Assembly (NCBI GenBank): GCA_020061355.1
Contig: JAGUYK010000038.1
Span: 1 to 60,857 of the forward strand
Direction: 5' to 3'
DNA: 60,857 bases
Source of the DNA: Ignavibacteriales bacterium
GTDB taxonomy: Bacteria > Bacteroidota > Ignavibacteria > Ignavibacteriales > Melioribacteraceae
Shown in pieces: positions 26,969 to 33,785 of the stretch. A program made the position numbers and the translations under genes. Within the stretch, counting starts at the first letter, position 1; each line of letters opens with the position of its first letter. Under the pieces are notes generated by a model that made no database searches, was not told the DNA's origin, and was given only the letters and a program-made list of their open reading frames with translations.

Positions 26969-28309
26969 ATGAAGAAAATCCATCCGAAAACTTTCGTTAT
27001 TGATACAAACGTAATTCTGCATGACCCAACATGCATACATCACTTCCAGGAAAATAATATTATAATTCCTTTAGCCGTAATTGAAGAGCTGGACCATTTC
27101 AAACGAGGCAACCAGGTGATTAACCTTAACGCCCGTGAATTTGCCCGGACGCTCGATTCAATAACCGGAAATGAAATTTTCAACGGCGGCGTTTCACTTG
27201 GCAAAGGAAGAGGAAAAGTCAGGATTGTTATTACAAAAGGATTATCAAAAGAAATTCACGATGTTTTCAGAGATGATAATGTCGATCACCGCGTACTAAG
27301 CGCTGCATTAGATGAGTCCAAAAACAACAAAAACAAACTGAAGATAATTCTAATAAGCAAAGATGTAAACCTGCGAATGAAAGCCAAAGCTCTCGGAATT
27401 CCCGCAGAAGATTACACAACCGACCGGGTTACAAACGTCGAAGAACTTTACAGCGGTAAAGAAGTTGTTGAAAATTTTGATGACGATATACTTCAAAAAT
27501 TTTATCAAGCACCTTTTGAAGTTCCCGCCAAACAAATTATTAAGAAAATTAAAACAGAAGCTGTTCCGAATAAATATTATATAATGCGTAATAACAGCCG
27601 GTCTGTTTTAACTGTTCTTACTCACGATTTAGAGAAGTTCAGGAAGATTGACAAAGAAATTGTATACGGGATCAAACCCCGTAATGCCGAGCAGACATTT
27701 GCAGTAAATGCGCTTTGTAATCCGGAAATACCCCTAGTATCTATGTCGGGCAAAGCCGGAACCGGAAAAACCCTTCTAGCGCTTGCATGCGCTCTTCAGG
27801 TAAGAAAAAGTTATAGACAGATTTATATTGCGCGTCCGGTTGTTCCTCTAAGCAATAAAGATATCGGTTATCTGCCGGGAGATGTTGAAAGTAAGCTCGC
27901 ACCTTATATGCAGCCGCTCTGGGATAATCTCAAAGTTATTCAGGACCAGTTTCAGGAGACAGATAAAAATTATCAGCTTATCAATAATATGATCAAAGAG
28001 GAAAAACTGGTAATTGAACCCTTAAGTTATATACGCGGAAGAAGTCTGCAGAGAATTTATTTTATTGTTGATGAAGCACAGAACCTAACACCGCATGAAA
28101 TCAAAACCATAATTACCCGCGCAGGAGAGGGTGCAAAGATTGTATTAACGGGAGATATTTATCAGATCGATCACCCGTACCTTGATTCACAATCAAACGG
28201 ACTTTCATATTTGATCGATCATTTCATGGGTCAGAAACTCTACGCGCATGTAAATCTTGAGAAGGGTGAGAGATCAGAATTAGCAGAGCTGGCAAGCAAT
28301 CTTTTATAA
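26969..28309 (+). CDS. PIN-PhoH fusion ATPase (YlaK-type)
   Basis: 446 residues from ATG 26969; the frame is open from 26915, but family members start just before TFVIDTNVILHDP and a TATGTTCG box lies over the earlier ATG. N-terminal PIN ribonuclease domain (acidic residues in VIDTN, VIEELD, DDNVDHRVL and LISKDVNLR), then a PhoH ATPase domain with Walker A SGKAGTGKTLL and Walker B IVDEAQN. PhoH2-type proteins couple RNA unwinding to cleavage. Divergent from the aldehyde dehydrogenase gene. Confidence 0.92.
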   Translation: MKKIHPKTFVIDTNVILHDPTCIHHFQENNIIIPLAVIEELDHFKRGNQVINLNAREFARTLDSITGNEIFNGGVSLGKGRGKVRIVITKGLSKEIHDVFRDDNVDHRVLSAALDESKNNKNKLKIILISKDVNLRMKAKALGIPAEDYTTDRVTNVEELYSGKEVVENFDDDILQKFYQAPFEVPAKQIIKKIKTEAVPNKYYIMRNNSRSVLTVLTHDLEKFRKIDKEIVYGIKPRNAEQTFAVNALCNPEIPLVSMSGKAGTGKTLLALACALQVRKSYRQIYIARPVVPLSNKDIGYLPGDVESKLAPYMQPLWDNLKVIQDQFQETDKNYQLINNMIKEEKLVIEPLSYIRGRSLQRIYFIVDEAQNLTPHEIKTIITRAGEGAKIVLTGDIYQIDHPYLDSQSNGLSYLIDHFMGQKLYAHVNLEKGERSELAELASNLL

Positions 28310-28370
28310 TTGTTACTCTGCACACTTCGTTCTTAATTCTTCAATTTTGCGGTTTGCTTCTTTAGACGGC

Positions 28371-28418
28371 TCTGCATAAGTTTTCGTATGCAATCAAACT
28401 TTTTTATGTCTATGCAGA
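28371..28418. repeat. 8-bp inverted repeat between phoH and gatE
   Basis: TCTGCATA at 28371-28378 and TATGCAGA at 28411-28418, with further inner pairing (CATAA / TTATG). No T run follows, so it looks like a degraded palindrome rather than a terminator. Confidence 0.35.
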
Positions 28419-28476
28419 ATCCTTTTAACCTGCTCAATCAATCCTACTCCTTGTGTGTTTTTCTATCTCGGTGGAG

Positions 28477-28534
28477 CTCTGTGAAAGAAAGAATTGCACA
28501 GAGAGACACAGAGTATCCACAGAGTTTCACAGAG
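28477..28534. repeat. CACAGAG repeat element upstream of gatE
   Basis: CACAGAG occurs four times at 28497, 28507, 28518 and 28528 (10-11 bp steps, one helical turn) and once inverted as CTCTGTG at 28477-28483, giving a 7-bp hairpin with a 13-nt loop. The element ends 7 bp before the gatE ATG, and its last AGAG is the only ribosome-binding-like sequence. It makes the reading frame look open back to 28494. Confidence 0.7.
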
Positions 28535-28541
28535 AAAAAAT

Positions 28542-30452
28542 ATGAAAGACTTTTTATTTAAGCCGTTCGAAGAAATGACTGAAAAGGATTACGAAACCAT
28601 CGGCTTCAAATCCGGTCTCGAAATCCATCAGCAACTATTGACAGATAAAAAATTGTTCTGCCGCTGTCCAGCCGGGCGATACAGCACAAAATATCATGCA
28701 GAGATTCTTCGGCACATGCGTCCTACACTTTCAGAACTCGGTGAATACGATGGTACGGCGCTGATGGAATTCAAAACTAAGAAAGATATTATTTACAGAA
28801 TCAATCGTGATACTGTCTGCACTTACGAAATGGATGACACTCCCCCCTTCTTAATTAATGATGATGCACTGGATATTGCGCTTCAATGCGGTTTACTATT
28901 TGATTGTTCGATTGTTGATGAGTTGCACATCGCACGTAAACAATATCTTGACGGAAGCATACCAACAGGATTTCAACGTACTGCTATTTTTGCACTCGAT
29001 GGAAAAATTCCTTACAAGAACCGTACTATTGATATTGTTCAAATGTCTATTGAAGAAGATTCCTGCCGCGAAGTTTCGGATCAGGGACACACACGGGTTT
29101 ATGTAACAGACCGGCTTGGAATGCCGCTCATTGAAACTGTTACCGGTCCGAACATGCGCACTCCTTTCGAAGTTGCCGAGGTAGCAGAGATTTGTGCTAA
29201 TATTGTTAGAAGCACAAACAAAGTCCGACGGGGTACCGGCAGTGCGAGAGAAGATGTAAATGTAAGCGTTGAAGGCGGTACAAGAATTGAGATCAAAGGT
29301 GTTCCGAAGATAAATAGAATTCCACTCCTTACCTATTACGAAGCAATGCGTCAGTGGAATCTTCTTAGGCTCCGCGAGGAACTTCATAAAAGAGGAATTA
29401 CAAAAGATACTTTTCAGGCTTCATCGGAAGACATAACAAAAATTGTTAAGAAAGCCCATTATCTGCCGGTACGCAATGCAATTGAACAGGGATTAAAAAT
29501 TAAATGTGTTGTATTAAAAGGTTTTGCCGGATTGCTTAACTGGCAAACACAAACCGATACTTATTTCTCAAAAGAGATTTCAGACCGGGTACGAGTAATT
29601 GCATGCTTAACAACGATTCCGAACATAATTCATTCCGACAGCCGGGGCGACAACCTATTATCTGCAGAATGGCAAAACATAAAACGGAGTGTTAATGGAA
29701 CCGATAGCGATACCCTTGTCATTGTATGGGGCAATGAACAGGATACCGACATGGCTGTTAAAGAAATTATAATACGTGCAAAAGAAGCAACTATAGGAGT
29801 CCCTTCTGAGACAAGGCAAGCATTGCGTGACGGGACAAATGGATTTGAAAGAATTTTACCGGGTGCCGATAGAATGTATCCCGATACCGATCTACCGCCG
29901 ACAAGGATTACAGACGAGAGGATAAATAAATTAAAAGAAGACTTGCCGGAAAAAATTTGGATTAGCAATGAATGGTATATAAAGCTTGGTATCCCCGAAG
30001 ATACAATCAATGACTTAGCAATTTCGAAATTTAACAAGCTGTTTAAGTTTTTGTTAAGCGAATTAAAGATAGACCCAACTCTTGCTGCTGTTGTGCTTAT
30101 TCAATTCCCAAAGCGATTGGAGAAAATGAAATTCGACACTTCGCTTATCACGGTTGAAATGATGAAAGAAATATTCCGTGCTTATAAAGACGGACTTCTA
30201 ACGCGTGATGGTATTTTCATCGCTATGCAGAAGTCAATTACAAAAGGGAAATTCTATTCGGAGCTTTTGCCAAAACCGGTTACATCAAAAGAACTTGAAG
30301 TAATAATTTCTAAATCAGAAGAAGAAATTTCTGCGATGCGACTGTTCGATCCGGATAAACGAAAAGAAATTTTGTTAGGACATACAATGAATAAAGTAAG
30401 AATGACTGTTGAAGGACAAATAGTAAAGGAAAAAATATTTAATAAATCTTAG
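28542..30452 (+). CDS. gatE: Archaeal-type Glu-tRNA(Gln) amidotransferase subunit E
   Basis: 636 residues from ATG 28542; the longer frame from TTG 28494 is translated repeat. GatB/GatE-family kinase core: GFKSGLEIHQQL, the zinc-type FCRCP, ADETPPF-like MDDTPPFLIND, VRGTGSAREDVNVSV and EGGTRIEIKGVPKINRIP (GatB has EIKNLNS here). Then comes an AspRS-like insertion domain (about 280-420), which GatB lacks, and a helical plus YqeY-like tail (about 470-636). Phosphorylates Glu on Glu-tRNA(Gln) and receives ammonia from GatD. gatD follows 98 bp downstream. GatDE is the hallmark archaeal enzyme; the surroundings here are bacterial. Confidence 0.9.
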   Translation: MKDFLFKPFEEMTEKDYETIGFKSGLEIHQQLLTDKKLFCRCPAGRYSTKYHAEILRHMRPTLSELGEYDGTALMEFKTKKDIIYRINRDTVCTYEMDDTPPFLINDDALDIALQCGLLFDCSIVDELHIARKQYLDGSIPTGFQRTAIFALDGKIPYKNRTIDIVQMSIEEDSCREVSDQGHTRVYVTDRLGMPLIETVTGPNMRTPFEVAEVAEICANIVRSTNKVRRGTGSAREDVNVSVEGGTRIEIKGVPKINRIPLLTYYEAMRQWNLLRLREELHKRGITKDTFQASSEDITKIVKKAHYLPVRNAIEQGLKIKCVVLKGFAGLLNWQTQTDTYFSKEISDRVRVIACLTTIPNIIHSDSRGDNLLSAEWQNIKRSVNGTDSDTLVIVWGNEQDTDMAVKEIIIRAKEATIGVPSETRQALRDGTNGFERILPGADRMYPDTDLPPTRITDERINKLKEDLPEKIWISNEWYIKLGIPEDTINDLAISKFNKLFKFLLSELKIDPTLAAVVLIQFPKRLEKMKFDTSLITVEMMKEIFRAYKDGLLTRDGIFIAMQKSITKGKFYSELLPKPVTSKELEVIISKSEEEISAMRLFDPDKRKEILLGHTMNKVRMTVEGQIVKEKIFNKS

Positions 30453-30456
30453 CGTA

Positions 30457-30542
30457 CTCTGCGTTTTCTTTGCGTTCTTTGCGTGATAATCTTTAAAGAT
30501 TTGCACGCATAGTTCGCAGAGATTTCCGCAAAGCCCGCAGAG
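30457..30542. repeat. 86-bp palindromic repeat element between gatE and gatD
   Basis: Left side: CTCTGCG (30457), CTTTGCG (30468) and CTTTGCG (30477). Right side, inverted: CGCAGAG (30515), CGCAAAG (30527) and CGCAGAG (30536). The centre holds GCGTG...CACGC and the perfect palindrome AATCTTTAAAGATT (30488-30501). The last arm merges into AGAGGA, the ribosome site of gatD. It is the same style of element as the one before gatE. Confidence 0.75.
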
Positions 30543-30550
30543 GAAATATT

Positions 30551-31933
30551 ATGGCAGAAGATTACAAAGGTTACCGGGGTAAAGCGCTTTCAACACTTAA
30601 AAATTTCGGTGCACAGGTTTGGAGCGATGTTGAAATTGAAACAACCAAAGGAAATTATAAAGGAATAATTCTGCCCCGTTCTGAAACGGCGGATCAGTTT
30701 CATATAGTAATTAAAATGCCGATCGGCTACAACATCGGTGTAGCTGCTGAAAATGTAACAGACATAAAAATTAGAGGGCGGAAAGAAGCGCACTATAAAA
30801 TACCGGAAAAAGATTTTCCACGCGATCCGTCGAAACCGAATGTAAAACTTCTTGGCACGGGCGGAACAATTGCATCGCGACTCGACTACCGAACCGGCGC
30901 CGTGATTCCGGCATTTTCTCCGGGTGAACTCTACGGCTCCGTTCCCGAACTTGCAACCTTCTGTAATCTCGATACTGAAAAACTCTATGGTGTCTTCAGC
31001 GAAAATATGGGTCCCGAACAATGGGTCGGTACAGCAGAAGCGATTGGTCGAGAGATAGAAAAAGGAATCGACGGAATTGTAATCGGTCATGGCACAGATA
31101 CAATGCATCACACGGCGGCAATTCTATCGTTCATGGTACAGGATTCACCAATACCGATTGTAATGGTCGGTTCGCAGAGATCGAGCGACCGCCCTTCATC
31201 CGATGCAGCTCTTAATTTAATGCATAGTGTAAAGACTGCTGCAGACAGCGATATTGCTGAAGTAATGGTCTGCATGTTCGGTCCTACTTCCGATTATTAC
31301 GGATTGCTTCACCGCGGAACCCGAGTACGCAAGATGCATTCGAGTTACCGTTCGACTTTCCGAACTATCGGCGATATCCCGATTGCAAAAGTGAGCCGCG
31401 AGGAGATCACTCCGCTCCGTCAGGATTATAAACGCCGACGCAAAGATCGAAATGTAACAATTAACACTGCATTCGAAGAGAAAGTAAGTATCGTATATTA
31501 CTATCCAAACATGATGCCGGATATTATTGATTCATTGATCGATAATGACTACAAAGGAATTGTTATTGCAGGAACAGGACTTGGACACGTGAACAAACCG
31601 TTGTATCCGTCACTTAAACGTGCGCATGAAAAAGGAATTGCAATTTATATGACAGTCCAGACACTTTGGGGATTTGTGCAGATGTATGTTTATGATACCG
31701 GACGGGATATGATGGAACTTGGAGTAATACCTGCAGCTAACATGCTGCCTGAAGTTGCATACATGAAATTATGCTGGGCGTTAGGTCAATCAAACGATCC
31801 TCAAAAAGTTAAAGAGATAATGCTTACGCCAATCGCCGGTGAAATAACCGAACGCGAACCGAGTAATGGTTATTTAATTTACCAGGGCGGACTCCCGGAA
31901 GTAGAAGAGTTTATTGCGAAGTATGTGAAGTGA
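30551..31933 (+). CDS. gatD: Archaeal-type Glu-tRNA(Gln) amidotransferase subunit D
   Basis: 460 residues. N-terminal GatD-specific beta-barrel domain (about 1-90: GYRGKALSTLK, GIILPRSE, IGYNIGV) followed by an L-asparaginase-like domain with the two catalytic threonines in GTGGTIAS (Thr106) and HGTDTM (Thr182-Asp183), and RSSDRPSSDAALNL. The N-terminal domain separates GatD from plain asparaginases. Releases ammonia from glutamine or asparagine and channels it to GatE. Ribosome site AGAGGA is part of the preceding palindrome. The last 33 codons are repeated downstream (32103-32204). Confidence 0.93.
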   Translation: MAEDYKGYRGKALSTLKNFGAQVWSDVEIETTKGNYKGIILPRSETADQFHIVIKMPIGYNIGVAAENVTDIKIRGRKEAHYKIPEKDFPRDPSKPNVKLLGTGGTIASRLDYRTGAVIPAFSPGELYGSVPELATFCNLDTEKLYGVFSENMGPEQWVGTAEAIGREIEKGIDGIVIGHGTDTMHHTAAILSFMVQDSPIPIVMVGSQRSSDRPSSDAALNLMHSVKTAADSDIAEVMVCMFGPTSDYYGLLHRGTRVRKMHSSYRSTFRTIGDIPIAKVSREEITPLRQDYKRRRKDRNVTINTAFEEKVSIVYYYPNMMPDIIDSLIDNDYKGIVIAGTGLGHVNKPLYPSLKRAHEKGIAIYMTVQTLWGFVQMYVYDTGRDMMELGVIPAANMLPEVAYMKLCWALGQSNDPQKVKEIMLTPIAGEITEREPSNGYLIYQGGLPEVEEFIAKYVK

Positions 31934-32319
31934 CTTTTAAAGGTTATTTTTTTTACAACACAATCTACAAAACGACTTTCATAAAAAATATAACATAATA
32001 CTTGTCTATGATACTTTCTTTTATCATAATTTATGTTAGGAAATGTTTACATATATAAAGTTTTCTTTACGAAGATATATGGGCGGTTATTTAGAATCAA
32101 GAATAGCCGGTGAAATAACCGAACGCGAACCGAGCAACGGGTATTTGATCTATCAGGGCGGACTCCCGGAAGTTGAAGAGTTTATTGCGAAGTACGTGAA
32201 GTGACTTTGCTTTCAACCTTGTTGCTTTGTTACTGAAATCCACACCCTGCTCTTCACGTCAATAAATTTTTTTCTACCTCATTTATTATTTAGGAGCGTT
32301 TTAAAATAAGGAAGCTTTT
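31934..32319. other. 386-bp gap after gatD
   Basis: 31934-32078 is very A/T-rich with no gene or clear hairpin that I can see. 32079-32204 contains the gatD tail copy listed separately. 32205-32319 holds nothing recognisable before the convergent patatin-like gene. Confidence 0.6.
32079..32204 (+). pseudogene. Remnant copy of the gatD 3' end
   Basis: Bases 32103-32204 repeat the last 33 codons and stop of gatD (31832-31933). Of 102 bases 93 match, and all nine differences are third-position changes that leave the peptide identical (from IAGEITEREPSNG to AKYVK). The frame is open back to an ATG at 32079 that adds MGGYLESR, giving a 41-codon frame, but no ribosome site is evident. Homology ends 4-5 bp after the stop. 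It looks like the tail of a second, diverged gatD allele rather than a fresh duplication. Confidence 0.8.
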
Positions 32320-33465
32320 TTATACCGGCCACATTCCTGTTATCATCTTTCTTCTAATCTCTTTATATCCTTCCCAATCAAATTTAGTAAGGAAGTCGGA
32401 TGCGGCTTTTGCACCGCGGATGAAAAGATCTACTTTATCGTTGTCGTTAATTGAAAAGTTTAACCAGTTATGCTCGCCGACATCAATCCTGGCTATCAGC
32501 TTTTCATAATCTTCATTCTTCAACAGAAATTGAAAATCGAGAACATGACGGGCGCTGTTGAAGATCGACATTAAGAATTGAGGGATGCTGCCGGATTTAT
32601 TCGCTTTGTCGCGGTCGTCGCCGAGCTTAACGCCGAATGTAGGAAGACGCGGCACACGGCTTCTGTTATGGAAAACATCTATAGGGAAGTTGGACATTAC
32701 GCCGCCGTCAACAAAACTTACTTTCTCCGGAAGGTCGCCCCTATACTTCACAATCTCTTCCCAGTCGCTCTTTTTCACCTTATCGCCAAGCGTAACTTCG
32801 AACGGATGGAAAAATCCCGGGATTGACATTGATGCGCGTAAAAAGTAAGCCGGGTTTACTTCATCCGGTTTGTTCCAGAATAATTTGTTCATCTCCGGGA
32901 AAATGACTCTCGATTCGGTGGTTATATCGGCGGCAATAATTTTCAGCTTTGGTATAAGGTCGTCAACATTTCCTTCTGCATTTTTACGGAGCTTAAGTGT
33001 TGGCGGTCGTATTCTTTTATTGAGCAGATCATGTGTTGTATTGACCTGATTCTCTGAAATTATCCCGGAGATCCAATCAAGAAAATTATTACCGGGATTT
33101 AAACCCTTATACTTAATCAGATGAGGAAGAACCGATAATTCCCAAAAAACTTTTGAACCGATCCATGCATCATTCAGTATTGCATTAAATAATTTCCTGA
33201 TTGTGAAAGGTCCGTCAACAAAATCAAACAGGTTTTTACTTGCCAGAATCTTCAGGATCTCCTCGCTCTTTGCGCTTTGAGCACTTCCGACAGAAGCAAG
33301 AAGAGCTATACCGAGAACACCGCCCCCTTCCTGCACAAGATCAACATACTGATTGTTGTTTTCATCAATTGCATCGGAGATGATTTTCTTATTAATACCC
33401 TGGGATTTTAAACGGGCAATGATTTCAAGTATTTCAGCACTGTGAGTGAATAGATTTATATCCAT
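32320..33465 (-). CDS. Patatin-like protein lacking the catalytic serine segment
   Basis: 381 residues from ATG 33465, chosen because AGGGGGGT lies 8 bp upstream; the frame runs 49 codons further back without family similarity. The patatin oxyanion loop is present (VQEGGGVLG, residues 44-52), as are the catalytic Asp253 in FVDGGVMSNFP and the downstream core. Between GIALL (residue 56) and ASVGSA, however, the strand-nucleophile elbow GxSxG expected in patatins is absent, as if about 30-35 residues had been deleted in frame near 33300. It cannot work as a Ser-Asp lipase as written, so it is a pseudoenzyme or a recently inactivated gene. Confidence 0.8.
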   Translation of the reverse strand: MDINLFTHSAEILEIIARLKSQGINKKIISDAIDENNNQYVDLVQEGGGVLGIALLASVGSAQSAKSEEILKILASKNLFDFVDGPFTIRKLFNAILNDAWIGSKVFWELSVLPHLIKYKGLNPGNNFLDWISGIISENQVNTTHDLLNKRIRPPTLKLRKNAEGNVDDLIPKLKIIAADITTESRVIFPEMNKLFWNKPDEVNPAYFLRASMSIPGFFHPFEVTLGDKVKKSDWEEIVKYRGDLPEKVSFVDGGVMSNFPIDVFHNRSRVPRLPTFGVKLGDDRDKANKSGSIPQFLMSIFNSARHVLDFQFLLKNEDYEKLIARIDVGEHNWLNFSINDNDKVDLFIRGAKAASDFLTKFDWEGYKEIRRKMITGMWPV

Positions 33466-33656
33466 AATGACCCCCCTGTAAAATGGGTTATAAGGAAAAT
33501 CTAAATTGGAACAGCGGCAAGTATATAAACTGTAAGCCGGTAGAAACTTACTCAAAACAAGTTTTTCAATCAACAATGTGCTCTCATCTTTTAAACTCGG
33601 CGGCATTTTCACTTGTTCTTCGATTCTTATTTCTGGTTGTCTATTTCCTGTTTTAC

Positions 33657-33712
33657 TGTTTGTTACTTAGTTTTTGTTTCTTGTTGTTTGTTACTTGGTT
33701 TTTGTTCCTTGT
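33657..33712. repeat. 28-bp tandem repeat
   Basis: Two adjacent 28-bp units (33657-33684 and 33685-33712), 26 of 28 bases identical, T-rich with GTTACTT and TTTTTGTT blocks. It lies just upstream of the promoter of the tricorn-like gene. Confidence 0.8.
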
Positions 33713-33726
33713 ATTTTTTATTTCGT

Positions 33727-33758
33727 TTTGCTCCTAATACCAATAAATTATATTTTTG
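33727..33758 (+). promoter_or_regulatory. Bacteroidota-type promoter of the tricorn-like protease gene
   Basis: TTTG at 33727-33730, 20-bp spacer, TATTTTTG at 33751-33758: a full match to TTTG-N19-21-TAnnTTTG, 27 bp before the start codon at 33786. Confidence 0.65.
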
Positions 33759-33785
33759 CCCCACCTATTAACTAAGGGGGTTTCA

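Larger units (their letters stand above)
33466..33785. other. 320-bp divergent intergenic region
   Basis: Lies between the divergently transcribed patatin-like and tricorn-like genes. It holds the patatin ribosome site, a 28-bp tandem repeat (33657-33712) and the promoter and ribosome site of the tricorn-like gene. No small gene seen. Confidence 0.6.

Noticed and set aside
28497-28534. CACAGAG units as a CRISPR array
   Set aside because: Units are 7 bp at 10-11 bp steps; no 25-40 bp repeats or spacers and no cas genes.
28494-28541. N-terminal extension of GatE from TTG 28494
   Set aside because: The 16 extra codons are translated CACAGAG repeat; the family-like start is ATG 28542.
28542-30452. 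Calling this gene gatB
   Set aside because: EIKGVPK replaces GatB EIKNLNS, an insertion domain is present, and gatD, not gatA/gatC, is adjacent.
32079-32204. The 41-codon frame as a functional small protein
   Set aside because: It is the tail of gatD without catalytic parts or ribosome site; better seen as a remnant.
33466-33612. 49-codon N-terminal extension of the patatin-like protein
   Set aside because: No similarity; strong Shine-Dalgarno sits before ATG 33465.
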